From: an uncultured Bacteroidota bacterium
GTDB lineage: Bacteria > Bacteroidota > Bacteroidia > Chitinophagales > Chitinophagaceae
Assembly (NCBI GenBank): GCA_938008665.1
Contig: CALLKA010000198.1
Coordinates: 1-32,389 of the forward strand
Direction of reading: 5' to 3'
DNA length: 32,389 nucleotides
The notes under the pieces are model-generated. The model saw only the letters and a list, made by a program, of their open reading frames with translations. It was not told where the DNA came from and searched no databases. The translations under genes and the position numbers were made by a program. This document shows, one piece after another, positions 15,314-24,030 of this stretch; the stretch's first letter is position 1, and each line of letters begins with the position of its first letter.

Positions 15314-18121
15314 ATGAATAAAATAATCAAAATGAAAGGATTTTTGTTAACGATGTTTTTGGGGATGAGTTTGTTGGGTATGGCACAAACATTTACTATT
15401 CAAGGTACAATTGTAGATAGTGTAAGCAAACGAAATTTAGCTTCAGCAACCATTTCTATTGTAAAGTCAAAGGATTCGTCCTTAGTGAGCTTTGCAAGAA
15501 GTAATGAAAAAGGGGATTTTTCTGTTAAATCGGTTCCTGCGGGAAGTTATTTAATTTCAGTCTCTTATGTTGGTTTTTTACAACAATGGATTGCTTTTAA
15601 GACTGGCAAAAATGCAGTTATAGATTTATCCAACATTTATATGCAAGATGCAAGCAGTTTGTCCACTGTGACAGTAACTGCGCGTAGGGCCCCAGTAGTG
15701 ATTAATGGTGACTCCATTGAATTTAATGCGGAAAACTTCAAAACTGCACCTAATGCTGTAGTAGAGGATTTATTGAAAAAGATGCCAGGTATTGAGGTGG
15801 ATAAATCGGGTGCGATCACCGTAAATGGAAAAACGGTTACCAAGGTATTTGTGAATGGCAAGGAATTTTTTACGGGTGATCCAAAAATGGCTACGCGCAA
15901 TTTACCTGCAGATGCCATTGATAAAATTCAAGTATATGATCGCAAATCAGATCAATCCATGTTTACTGGTATTGATGATGGTAGTGAGGAAACAGCGATT
16001 AATTTAAAAGTTAAAAAGGACAGAAACCAATCCAATTTTGGTAAGTTAACAGGTGGCGGTGGCGTCCCTGAACGTTTTGATTTAAGAGGAAATTTAAATA
16101 GAATTAATAATGATGAGCAATTCTCTATCATTGGTTCTGGTAATAATATTAATCGTCAGGATTTTTCAGCGCGTGATTTTTCTAGCTTCTCTGGGGGCGG
16201 AGGTGGAGGCCGTCCTGGCGGTGGCGGTGGTGGCGTGTCCATCTCCTTTGGCGGTGGTGGTGGAAATGGTGGCGGCGGAGGTGAAGGCGTTGCTACAACT
16301 ATTTCGGGTGGTGGTAATTACTCCAATGTATTTAATGATAAAAAAACTGATTTTAATGCGAATTTATCCTTGAGTGATATTGATCGTTTGAATATAAGTA
16401 ATTCCCGGACACAAAATTTAACACCAGGAAATTTATTTAACAGAGACAATTACGATACAAGTACATCTAAAAATAAACAACAAAGTATTGGAACTACGAT
16501 TGATCATAAAGTATCTGAATCCTTTTCATACAAATTAACGCCAAGCATTGGTAGTTCAAATAATTCATCATCTAATGAATCAAGTTCTGAAACCTATTTG
16601 CCAAACGGGATAAAAACAAATAGTAATGCAACAACGTCTTCAAATGCAACGGATGCACTGAATTTTAATAATACATTATTATTAAAGAAAAAGTTTGCTA
16701 AAAAAGGTCGTACTATCTCCTCTACCATTACTAATGGGTATAATACTTCGAATTCAAATGGGGAACAATACACTACCCAAGGATTTTATAGCGGAGGTCT
16801 TAAGGTTAGAGATTCTATTTTAGACCAAAGAAATTTGCGTAAAGGAAATACGACCACCTATTCGGCGAATGTGATTTATACAGAGCCAATAGGAAAAAGA
16901 TCCTTATTGGAAATGAATGCTTATTTGAGTCAAAGCATTGGCAGTAGTAGTAGAAAAGTGTTTGATAAAAATACCAATGGCAACTATGATCTTTTAAATA
17001 CGCGTTTAACCAACGAATTTAACAGTGAGTATACTTATTCTGGCGGAGGTATGAACTATCGTACCAATCAACGTAAATTTAATTTTGCTTCTGGATTTGC
17101 CGTTCAAAATGCAAAATTGAATGGGGAAAATATAAGTGCAAAAACAAAATTGAATCAGAATTTTAAGGACATCTTGCCATCTGCAACATTTCGATATAAT
17201 TTTTCTCAAACTAAAAATTTGAATATTGATTATCGTACTTCAACCAATCAACCTTCCTTAACCCAATTACAACCGGTATTGGATCAAAGTAATATCAATA
17301 GACAAACCATTGGTAACCCGGATCTGAAGCGAAGCTACCAACACAATGTGAATATTAGATTCTTCTCGTCGAAAGTAATTTCTCAAAAGAATTTCTTTGC
17401 ACTTGTAAATGCATCAACTACCAATAATTCTATCATTAACTACGATAGTATTTTGCCATCAAGAGTGATACTTTCTAAACCAGTCAACGTTAACGGGGCT
17501 TATCGTGTTTTTGGTTCATTGAATTATGGCTTTGGAATGAAGAAGCTATACTCAAGATTTAATTTTGGATTGAATACAGGATTGAATAATAATATTTCTT
17601 ATACGAATGGCTTATTAAATACGATTGTTACAAAATCATTTGGCCCCTCCTTTAGGTATAGTTTTCAAATTGATGAAAAAATTGATATAGATTTATCTGC
17701 ACGTTACTCCTATAGTCAAACCAACAATAAAATTAATTCAGCATTAAATACGAATTTCTTGACCAAAGTATTTGGTGCTGAAATGAATAATTATTTACCT
17801 TTTGATTTTTTAATAAATCAGTCCTTGAATTATACGATTAACTCAGGTCGTGCGGAAGGTTTTAATACAGCAATCCCTATATGGAATGCAAATTTTTCTA
17901 AATTTTTCATGAAGAACAAGCGCGCTGAATTAAAAATAAGTGCATTTGATATCTTGAATAAAAATGCGGGCATTAGCCGTAATGTATCTCAAAACCAAAT
18001 CGTGGATCAGTATTATAATGTTATTAACCAATACTTTATGGTAAGCTTTATTTATAGTTTACAAAAGTCTGGTTTAGGGGGTAATGGTGGTAGAGCAGGA
18101 GGAATGACAATTAGAATGTAA
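15314..18121 (+). CDS. TonB-dependent receptor-like outer membrane protein (OMP_b-brl_3 type)
   Basis: 935 residues. Signal peptide about 1-25 (GMAQ); Met7 is an alternative start. Residues about 26-115 are a carboxypeptidase-regulatory-like domain (FTIQGTIVDS, LVSFARSNEKGDFSVKSVPAGSYLISVSYVGF). A plug-like domain follows (about 118-235, with VTARRAPVVINGDSIEFNA and MPGIEVDKSGAITVNGK). A glycine-rich stretch at about 290-325 is then followed by a long beta-barrel to the end. Proteins of this type are paired with GLPGLI proteins across Bacteroidota, as here, 36 bases apart. The transported substrate is not known. The C-terminus, GGRAGGMTIRM, is also glycine-rich and does not end in the usual aromatic residue. 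Confidence 0.9.
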   Translation: MNKIIKMKGFLLTMFLGMSLLGMAQTFTIQGTIVDSVSKRNLASATISIVKSKDSSLVSFARSNEKGDFSVKSVPAGSYLISVSYVGFLQQWIAFKTGKNAVIDLSNIYMQDASSLSTVTVTARRAPVVINGDSIEFNAENFKTAPNAVVEDLLKKMPGIEVDKSGAITVNGKTVTKVFVNGKEFFTGDPKMATRNLPADAIDKIQVYDRKSDQSMFTGIDDGSEETAINLKVKKDRNQSNFGKLTGGGGVPERFDLRGNLNRINNDEQFSIIGSGNNINRQDFSARDFSSFSGGGGGGRPGGGGGGVSISFGGGGGNGGGGGEGVATTISGGGNYSNVFNDKKTDFNANLSLSDIDRLNISNSRTQNLTPGNLFNRDNYDTSTSKNKQQSIGTTIDHKVSESFSYKLTPSIGSSNNSSSNESSSETYLPNGIKTNSNATTSSNATDALNFNNTLLLKKKFAKKGRTISSTITNGYNTSNSNGEQYTTQGFYSGGLKVRDSILDQRNLRKGNTTTYSANVIYTEPIGKRSLLEMNAYLSQSIGSSSRKVFDKNTNGNYDLLNTRLTNEFNSEYTYSGGGMNYRTNQRKFNFASGFAVQNAKLNGENISAKTKLNQNFKDILPSATFRYNFSQTKNLNIDYRTSTNQPSLTQLQPVLDQSNINRQTIGNPDLKRSYQHNVNIRFFSSKVISQKNFFALVNASTTNNSIINYDSILPSRVILSKPVNVNGAYRVFGSLNYGFGMKKLYSRFNFGLNTGLNNNISYTNGLLNTIVTKSFGPSFRYSFQIDEKIDIDLSARYSYSQTNNKINSALNTNFLTKVFGAEMNNYLPFDFLINQSLNYTINSGRAEGFNTAIPIWNANFSKFFMKNKRAELKISAFDILNKNAGISRNVSQNQIVDQYYNVINQYFMVSFIYSLQKSGLGGNGGRAGGMTIRM
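16183..16293 (+). repeat. GGN-rich glycine tract inside the receptor gene
   Basis: A stretch of about 110 bases made largely of GGN codons encodes runs of five or six glycines separated by RP, VSISF, N and EGV. Codon third positions vary, so it is not a simple microsatellite and has been kept for its protein sequence. It sits between plug and barrel and is much richer in G than the surroundings. Confidence 0.8.
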
Positions 18122-18157
18122 AATTAATTATCTTTATAAACACATTAAAAACAACAT

Positions 18158-19012
18158 ATGCGTAAAATGATTTTATTGGTAACGATGGTTGTATTATCGT
18201 TATCACAAACAATGGCTCAAGTAAAAGAAGGCAAGTTAATTTTCGAAAGAAAAATTAATATGCATCGGATGATTACCGATCCTGAAATGAGACGTAATAT
18301 TCCCGAATTTAGATCTGAAAAATTTGAACTTATATTTAATGAGCAAGCAACTGTTTTTAAAACCCTACCTAATGAAGATGCACCTGATCCTTTTGCGAAT
18401 AGTGGTGCACCCGGCAGTGGTGGTTCAAGAGGTATGAGTTTTATGTTCAGAATGCCTGAAACAAATACATATACTGATATAGCCTCTCAAATGCAATATG
18501 AAGCGCGTTCTATATTTGAAAATGAATATTTAATCATCGATACCCTAAAGCCAAATAGCTGGAAATTATCTGATGAAACTAAAACGATTGCTAATTATGT
18601 ATGTAAGAAAGCCACTACCTCAGTTGCTCCAATGGCATTTACCATGCGTTTTGGTGGTGGAGATCGTCGTGGTGGCGGTGGCGGAAGAGATACGACTAAA
18701 CAAGCAGAAAAAAAACCCAATGAAATTCAATTGGTGGTTTGGTATACAGAAGCGATTCCTTTATCCATTGGGCCTGATACTTATAGTGGGTTACCGGGTG
18801 CAATTTTGGAAGTGGATAGTGACAATGGAGGTAATGTAATATCAGCAATTAACTATATTCCTAAATTTTCCGCTAAGGAGCTAAAGCAACCTACTAAAGG
18901 AAAAAAATTAAACCGCGCACAATTTCAAACAGAAATGCAAACTATCATGAAGGATATGCAAAGAGGTGGTGGCATGGGTGGAATGAGGATTAGCGTAGGA
19001 GGAGGTAATTAG
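18158..19012 (+). CDS. GLPGLI family protein
   Basis: 284 residues. Signal peptide about 1-20 (TMAQ). The family motif is present as YSGLPGAILEVDSD, with the typical preceding VVWYTEAIPLSIGPDTY and, earlier, NYVCKKATT. Two glycine-rich segments occur: GGGDRRGGGGGRD in the middle and RGGGMGGMRISVGGGN at the C-terminus, echoing the receptor upstream. The family is exported and has no proven function; its steady pairing with this receptor type suggests a partner role in the envelope. It is the second gene of the operon and is followed by a strong terminator. Confidence 0.9.
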   Translation: MRKMILLVTMVVLSLSQTMAQVKEGKLIFERKINMHRMITDPEMRRNIPEFRSEKFELIFNEQATVFKTLPNEDAPDPFANSGAPGSGGSRGMSFMFRMPETNTYTDIASQMQYEARSIFENEYLIIDTLKPNSWKLSDETKTIANYVCKKATTSVAPMAFTMRFGGGDRRGGGGGRDTTKQAEKKPNEIQLVVWYTEAIPLSIGPDTYSGLPGAILEVDSDNGGNVISAINYIPKFSAKELKQPTKGKKLNRAQFQTEMQTIMKDMQRGGGMGGMRISVGGGN

Positions 19013-19060
19013 ATGAATTAAGTTAGACTGGTTGCAATCAGCTGCCTACTAAAAAATATA

Positions 19061-19086
19061 AATAAGAAGCCCAACGGCTTCTTATT
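19061..19086. terminator. Intrinsic terminator after the GLPGLI gene, shared with the convergent receptor gene
   Basis: AATAAGAAGCC (19061-19071) and GGCTTCTTATT (19076-19086) form an 11-base-pair stem with a CAAC loop, followed on the plus strand by TTATTATAT. The stem contains the stop codon of the convergent receptor gene (19082-19084), so it can serve both strands. Confidence 0.8.
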
Positions 19087-21145
19087 TTATTATATGCCAT
19101 CTCCATCCAATGGTAATAGATCTTGCATCACCTAAATAATAGGAATACGCGCTTGTGCCTTTCACACTAAAGTTTTTGGTTGCCATTGTTGAATAATAGG
19201 CATTCGTAAGATTTAATACATTTAACCATAGTTCAGTCCTTTTTAAAGTATAGCCAAAGCGCATATTTAAAACATCAAAACCACCATAGGTTGTGGTATT
19301 TGTTTCGTCCATAAAATATTTAGATTGATGTAATTCCTCAATGGAGATCCTCCATTTTGCATTAGGCTTCCAAGTTGCGGTAACATTTGTAAAATTACGC
19401 GGCGCTGCATTCATTTCATTACCACTTACATCTGTTCCTTTAATTAAGGTATTAATATAAGTATGCTTTGTGTTAGTACCATTAATGAGTAATTCCCATT
19501 GTGCATTTAATTGATACCTCAGTTGATATTCAATACCAATATGCTTTGTTGCGCCAGAATTTTGATTTAGATTAACGCCGTCTGTTTGTCGCACAGAAAT
19601 AATTTCATTGGTGCCATTGAGCTGATAGAGGGAAACTTCACCGTAAATTTTTTTGCTTTGATACCAGCTGCCTATTTCAAAATTTTTAAATTTTTGAGGC
19701 AATAAAAAAGGAACTCGGATGGCATTGTATATTTCTGTAATCTGAGGTGGCACAAACCCTTCGCTGTAGTTAACATATACGCCATGTTGCTTCATATTAT
19801 AATTGATTCCTAGCTTTGGCGTCCAATTGGTAAAATGATTATTTGCAGAGGGGGTTCCTGTGGGTAGTTGATTGTTAAATTCGTAAGTAAAATCATCGTA
19901 ACGAATAGATGCATTCAAACGAATATATTTATTGATATCAAAAATATAATTTGCATAAATGGCTTTGTTATTCAATTCAGTTTCGTAGGAGGTAATTAAG
20001 GAATCCTTCGTTGGGTAATTATATTTAGTGTATTTACCAATTGTAGTGTCTTTAAAAATATCTATATAGTTTGCGACTAAATTTTGCGGGGTAAAATCCC
20101 AGTAACCCCCAATGAATAACTTGCTATTTAGCGATTGTAAGTTCCAGGAGTGTTGGATATCTAACACATAGGCGTCAAATTGATTACTATTAATTTGACC
20201 TTTGAATTTTGTAGGGTTGCTAGTGGATCCAATAGAATAAGAGGGGTTTTGGTCCATGGTATTATTGCGATACATCAAATTAAGGGTAGTACTTACGTTT
20301 GAATTCCAATCGTATTGTAAATTTTGTCTTAATCGTAAAGCATTAATTTTTCGGAATGTGAAAGTTTGCTGCGAGCTAAAATTTTTTTGCGAAAATTTAA
20401 TGCTGTCTAATGATCCGGTCATTTGTGTGTAATAATCAATATAATTAAGGGTTTGATATCCCTTTAACTTTTTATTGATGACAAATTCTTTTTTTATTGA
20501 AAATGCTTTTTTATTAAAATCACTGAATTCAGTAGTGCCATTTTTTTGATTCGTAAAGGAGCCGTTTATCGCCCAACCTCCTTTTTTTGTGGGTATGCCA
20601 CCCGCAATATCCATTTTTGTAAAACCGGTATTGTTAATTTGTGAAGTTAAATTAAGTGTTTTTTTTATTGGTACTGGTTGGGATAAAAAATTCACCACAC
20701 CGCCAATGGCTTCCGCACCATATAAGGCACTAGCTGGCCCCTTGATCACTTCAATAGAATAAATATTAGCGGTATTTATTTCAATCAGCGCATTATTACT
20801 AAATAAACCACTGGTTCTGATTGGCATCCCATCTTCTAAAAATAAATACAACCCCTTTAATGAAATAGGTTGTCGGATGGACATCATATGTTGCTCCCCA
20901 CCAATCGTTGGCATATACACCCCACTCACTTTGTTTAAAAGGGCATCAATTCTTTGGGCCTTGGTTTCCTCAATTAGCTTTGATGATAAAACAGAAATCG
21001 CAATGGGTGCTTGAGAACGCTTTTCTTTTAATTTATTAGCCGTTACAATTACTGGCGACAAATTGTTGTAACTCGAATCTTGAGAATAGGTATTGTAATG
21101 AAAAACGAGAAACAAAAAAATGAAAAGGCACAGTTTAATTTGCAT
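19082..21145 (-). CDS. TonB-dependent receptor
   Basis: 687 residues from the ATG at 21143-21145; the frame extends two codons upstream to a TTG that is unlikely to be used. Signal peptide about 1-22 (TYSQ). The plug domain (about 30-145) shows LSPVIVTANKL, ISVLSSKLIEETKAQRIDALL and IEVIKGPASALYGAEAIGGVVNF. A 22-strand barrel follows, with the closing strand ending in ITIGWRWHIIK. There is no N-terminal carboxypeptidase-like domain, as in classic siderophore, heme or vitamin receptors. No dedicated partner gene is adjacent; the phosphate transport operon upstream is separated by an 18-base-pair hairpin. The substrate is undetermined. Confidence 0.9.
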   Translation of the reverse strand: MQIKLCLFIFLFLVFHYNTYSQDSSYNNLSPVIVTANKLKEKRSQAPIAISVLSSKLIEETKAQRIDALLNKVSGVYMPTIGGEQHMMSIRQPISLKGLYLFLEDGMPIRTSGLFSNNALIEINTANIYSIEVIKGPASALYGAEAIGGVVNFLSQPVPIKKTLNLTSQINNTGFTKMDIAGGIPTKKGGWAINGSFTNQKNGTTEFSDFNKKAFSIKKEFVINKKLKGYQTLNYIDYYTQMTGSLDSIKFSQKNFSSQQTFTFRKINALRLRQNLQYDWNSNVSTTLNLMYRNNTMDQNPSYSIGSTSNPTKFKGQINSNQFDAYVLDIQHSWNLQSLNSKLFIGGYWDFTPQNLVANYIDIFKDTTIGKYTKYNYPTKDSLITSYETELNNKAIYANYIFDINKYIRLNASIRYDDFTYEFNNQLPTGTPSANNHFTNWTPKLGINYNMKQHGVYVNYSEGFVPPQITEIYNAIRVPFLLPQKFKNFEIGSWYQSKKIYGEVSLYQLNGTNEIISVRQTDGVNLNQNSGATKHIGIEYQLRYQLNAQWELLINGTNTKHTYINTLIKGTDVSGNEMNAAPRNFTNVTATWKPNAKWRISIEELHQSKYFMDETNTTTYGGFDVLNMRFGYTLKRTELWLNVLNLTNAYYSTMATKNFSVKGTSAYSYYLGDARSITIGWRWHIIK

Positions 21146-21183
21146 GCACAAATTTAGGCCTTAAAATATATTTAGGGAAGGAG

Positions 21184-21229
21184 AATTACCATAATATTTG
21201 ACGTGAAGGGCTCAAATATTATGGTAATT
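21184..21229 (-). terminator. Long terminator hairpin after the phosphate transporter gene
   Basis: AATTACCATAATATTTGA (21184-21201) pairs perfectly with TCAAATATTATGGTAATT (21212-21229): 18 base pairs with a 10-base loop, starting 2 bases after the transporter stop. It would end the DUF47-pit transcript and separate it from the TonB receptor downstream on the same strand. The stem is AT-rich and the T-tract is weak, so RNA stability may be a second role. Confidence 0.7.
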
Positions 21230-21231
21230 TC

Positions 21232-22944
21232 TTATTTAGTAAAATAACTAACGATGAAATAAGTAATTGCAGCTAATACACCACTAACCGGAATAGTTAA
21301 TACCCAAGCCCATAATAAGTTGGTAGTTACACCCCATCTTACAGCGCTTAATCTTTTAGTAGCGCCTACACCGATGATAGATCCGGTGATGGTATGTGTT
21401 GTTGAAACAGGTATACCCATTTGTCCAGTAAAAAATAAAGTAAATGCACCAGCGGTTTCAGCAGCAACGCCTTCTAAAGGGGTTACTTTAGTAATGCGAG
21501 ACCCCATTGTTTTAATTATCTTCCAGCCACCACTCATGGTGCCCAACCCAATAGCTAAATAACAAGAAATCGGCACCCAATTAGGTAGTTGGCCAAAATC
21601 TTGAATACTTCCACTAGCTATTAAAGCGGCTCCAATGATACCCATTACTTTTTGCGCATCGTTACCGCCATGACCAATACTGAATGCAGCAGAACTAAAT
21701 AACTGTAATTTTTTAAACATGTATGCAACACTACGCGCTGTTGGTGTTTTTATTTTTTCAACATAGATGTAAACCAACATAAATAATATAGATGATCCAA
21801 TGATTCCATAAACAATCATGGAATTGTCTGCTTTATCAATTTCGTTTGAAAAAGATTTTTCAATATTGAATTTGGTAATTTTCGCTTTAACCTTAACTAT
21901 ATTCTTTGATTGAATTGGATAAATACTATTTACTAAAATAAGTGTTGAATCTAAATCAATGGCACCTTCCAGATATAATTTTAAAGGAGCTTTATAACCT
22001 TCTGTAGTTGTTTTAGCAATAGCATATTCAGCTTTTGCGTCTTTATTTTCTGGCGCCTTAGCTTCCAAAACCAAAAAGTCATTTGCATTTCTAACTTCAT
22101 CTTTTAATCGACTAATCGCGACAGTTTTAAGCCAACCATTCGTACTTGCCATTGCGGCAATGGAATCAGCACCCAAAACATCAAAATTATCTACTGCAGG
22201 TTTTATTTGCTCGTAAAACGCCGAGGCCTTAGATAACTTCTCCTCATTGATTGCTAAGTTAGCTAAAAGTGTTGTGTCTGATTTGTTGGCCTTAAGCTCT
22301 ACTTTAATATTGGAAACTTCTTTTTTATACTTATCAATGCCGTAAAACTTTTGAACATTTTCGTTCATTTTAGACGCTTCAAAATGATCAAACATCAAAA
22401 CAGTTGCTAATGTAACCACCGAAATGATACATAAACGTATCCATACATTACGCATAATGGTGACCACTGTAATAAAAACGGAAATAATAATTCCAATGAT
22501 GGGTGCTAAGAATATAAACAATATTGTTTTTAAAATAGTATCAGCATCTACAATTTTAGCCCAAGAATAATCTATCCCTTTAATCATAAGTGCATGCGCA
22601 ATAGCCGCACCAGCAAAGCCTCCAATTAATGTATGTGAGGAAGAGGAAGGGATACCATACCACCAAGTAAGTAAGTTCCAAAAAATAGCAGCGAGTAAAC
22701 CTGAAAATATTACAGGCAATGTGATGAAATCCTTGTAAACAGTTTTGCTAATTGAATTAGCTACAGCATGATCTTTAAAAATCCAAAAGGCAACAGTGTT
22801 AAATAGTGCTGCCCATAAAACTGCCTGAAATGGCGTTAATACTTTTGTTGAAACCACCGTTGCAATGGAGTTGGCAGCATCATGAAAGCCATTGATATAA
22901 TCAAAAATTAATGCTAACGCAATAATTACAATTAATAGAGTCAT
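21232..22944 (-). CDS. pit: PiT family inorganic phosphate transporter
   Basis: 570 residues. The two inverted PiT signature repeats are present: GFHDAANSIATVVSTK (from residue 19) and GHGGNDAQKVMGIIGAAL (from about 424), along with SSSSHTLIGGFAGAAIAHA and IPVSTTHTITGSIIGVG. These form the phosphate- and cation-binding core. Between the helix bundles lies a hydrophilic insertion (about 183-370) rich in Lys, Glu and Ala, partly coiled-coil-like. It lengthens the protein beyond the usual 400-500 residues. It is translated 11 bases after the DUF47 gene, its usual partner. It imports Pi, probably with H+ or Na+. Confidence 0.93.
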   Translation of the reverse strand: MTLLIVIIALALIFDYINGFHDAANSIATVVSTKVLTPFQAVLWAALFNTVAFWIFKDHAVANSISKTVYKDFITLPVIFSGLLAAIFWNLLTWWYGIPSSSSHTLIGGFAGAAIAHALMIKGIDYSWAKIVDADTILKTILFIFLAPIIGIIISVFITVVTIMRNVWIRLCIISVVTLATVLMFDHFEASKMNENVQKFYGIDKYKKEVSNIKVELKANKSDTTLLANLAINEEKLSKASAFYEQIKPAVDNFDVLGADSIAAMASTNGWLKTVAISRLKDEVRNANDFLVLEAKAPENKDAKAEYAIAKTTTEGYKAPLKLYLEGAIDLDSTLILVNSIYPIQSKNIVKVKAKITKFNIEKSFSNEIDKADNSMIVYGIIGSSILFMLVYIYVEKIKTPTARSVAYMFKKLQLFSSAAFSIGHGGNDAQKVMGIIGAALIASGSIQDFGQLPNWVPISCYLAIGLGTMSGGWKIIKTMGSRITKVTPLEGVAAETAGAFTLFFTGQMGIPVSTTHTITGSIIGVGATKRLSAVRWGVTTNLLWAWVLTIPVSGVLAAITYFIVSYFTK

Positions 22945-22955
22945 CTTGAATTAAA

Positions 22956-23603
22956 TTAAGCGTACTTGATAATAATGGATTCGATCACATTTGAAACGTC
23001 TTCAATTTTATCAGTAGCAATTTCAAGTACTTGATAAATCTCTCTTTTCTTAATGACCTCTTTGAAGTCATTTTCTTGTTCAAATAGTTTTTCGATACTC
23101 ATATCAAATACATCATCTGCTTGATTCTCGATACTATTTACTTTGATCATTGCCTCTGTCATCTCCTTAATATTCTTCATATTACGTAAACCTAACACTA
23201 CCTTTTTAGTTTCAATGGTTCCTTGTAAAACTAATTCTGCTAATTTATGAATACCAGTATCATTTGGGTTTACCTTATAAAAATTAATTTTTTTAGCAGA
23301 TGCATATATATAATCAGCAATGTCATCTAGTGAAGTAGCTAAATAATGGATATCCTCTCTATCGAAGGGTGTAATAAAATTGCGTCCTAGTTCTGTAAAT
23401 ATATTATGTGTTAAATCGTCATTGATATGTTCCAAGTTTTCAATTTGCGCTAAAATGTTTGCTCTTTTATCCGCATCTGGTTCAGTCACCATTTCCTTTA
23501 ACTTAGCGCCCATTTCATAAACATGCTCTGCTACATCTTCAAATAATTGAAAAAACACACGGTCCTTTGGAAGGAAAATTTTAAAAATAGAATTCAAATC
23601 CAT
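22956..23603 (-). CDS. DUF47 family PhoU-like Pit accessory protein
   Basis: 215 residues, all-helical. It has the PhoU-like metal-binding pattern: DVAEHVYEMG near residue 22, ENLEHINDDLTHNIFTEL, DREDIHYLATSLDDIADYI and IEDVSNVIES near the end, with acidic residues spaced as in PhoU bundles. Proteins of this group (TIGR00153) are encoded next to Pit transporters and are thought to modulate their activity. It is the first gene of the operon. Its upstream region has a nested palindrome at 23651-23678 and an orphan terminator at 23835-23862. Confidence 0.92.
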   Translation of the reverse strand: MDLNSIFKIFLPKDRVFFQLFEDVAEHVYEMGAKLKEMVTEPDADKRANILAQIENLEHINDDLTHNIFTELGRNFITPFDREDIHYLATSLDDIADYIYASAKKINFYKVNPNDTGIHKLAELVLQGTIETKKVVLGLRNMKNIKEMTEAMIKVNSIENQADDVFDMSIEKLFEQENDFKEVIKKREIYQVLEIATDKIEDVSNVIESIIIKYA

Positions 23604-23650
23604 AAAATAGGTTTTATTGTTAAATTTAAGAAGCCACGCAAATTTCCTTG

Positions 23651-23678
23651 ATTGGGGTATGATTACCCTATTCCCAAT
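23651..23678. promoter_or_regulatory. Nested palindrome upstream of the phosphate uptake operon
   Basis: ATTGGG (23651-23656) and CCCAAT (23673-23678) enclose GGGTA-TGAT-TACCC (23655-23668). The element begins 48 bases before the DUF47 ATG, so it lies either in the leader RNA or at the promoter. It could be a binding site for a phosphate-responsive regulator or an RNA hairpin. A second small repeat, TAACCT-ATTG-AGGTTA, is at 23747-23762. Confidence 0.4.
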
Positions 23679-23834
23679 ATTACCAAATTGTTAAGAATAA
23701 CTATTCAACTGAAAATCAGATAGTTGCAAAATTTTAAGCAAGAAAATAACCTATTGAGGTTAAGTATAGTTTAATTGTATGTTTTGAAGACAAAGTGGCT
23801 CTAAAAGGGTTGTATCGGGGGCAAATAAAATAAA

Positions 23835-23862
23835 AAAGGGAGCTGGTTTCCCGGCTCCCTTT
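23835..23862 (-). terminator. Strong intrinsic terminator on the minus strand with no gene in front of it
   Basis: AAAGGGAGC (23835-23843) pairs with GCTCCCTTT (23854-23862), and the stem extends inward through one G-U and two G-C pairs to a four-base loop. On the minus strand it is followed by TTTTTTATTTTATTTG, a classic T-tract; on the plus strand there is none. It lies in a divergent intergenic region, about 230 bases before the DUF47 start, so it must stop a short minus-strand transcript. Confidence 0.8.
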
Positions 23863-23925
23863 ACAAAATCCATAGCTTTCCCCCAAAAGCTATTGCGAAT
23901 ATCATTGATCTCAATAATCTAAGTT
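23835..23925 (-). ncRNA. Candidate small RNA or leader attenuator before the phosphate operon
   Basis: Upstream of the orphan terminator on the minus strand is a second hairpin, ATAGCTTT/AAAGCTAT (plus-strand 23872-23879 and 23886-23893) with a loop of purine-rich sequence. A possible promoter farther up reads TTGGTA then TAGATTAT on the minus strand (around 23920-23945), which is only a partial match. A transcript of roughly 80-95 bases ending at the T-tract is the simplest explanation. It could be an independent small RNA or a terminated leader of the DUF47-pit mRNA. The 5' end is a guess. Confidence 0.4.
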
Positions 23926-23942
23926 GGATATTATGTTACCAA

Positions 23943-23975
23943 TTGAGTTTCTTTATAGGTTATTTCTTATTTTTG
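23943..23975 (+). promoter_or_regulatory. Predicted promoter of the membrane-spanning regulator-like gene
   Basis: TATTTTTG at 23968-23975 is a perfect TAnnTTTG -7 box, with TTG at 23943-23945 some 22 bases before it. Transcription would start near 23980, leaving a leader of about 50 bases before the ATG at 24031. Confidence 0.45.
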
Positions 23976-24030
23976 AATTGTATTTATATATTTACTATAC
24001 GTTATTTTCCTATTTTTAAATTGATATTCA

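Noticed and set aside
16183..16293. Possible phase-variable microsatellite
   Set aside because: The repeat unit is a GGN codon with varied third bases and interruptions, so slippage by simple repeat is unlikely; it is better read as a selected glycine-rich linker.
13084..24000. GTATAG/CTATAC hexamers recurring in three intergenic regions as a common regulon signal
   Set aside because: For DNA this AT-rich, about twenty such hexamers are expected by chance in the window, so recurrence alone means little.
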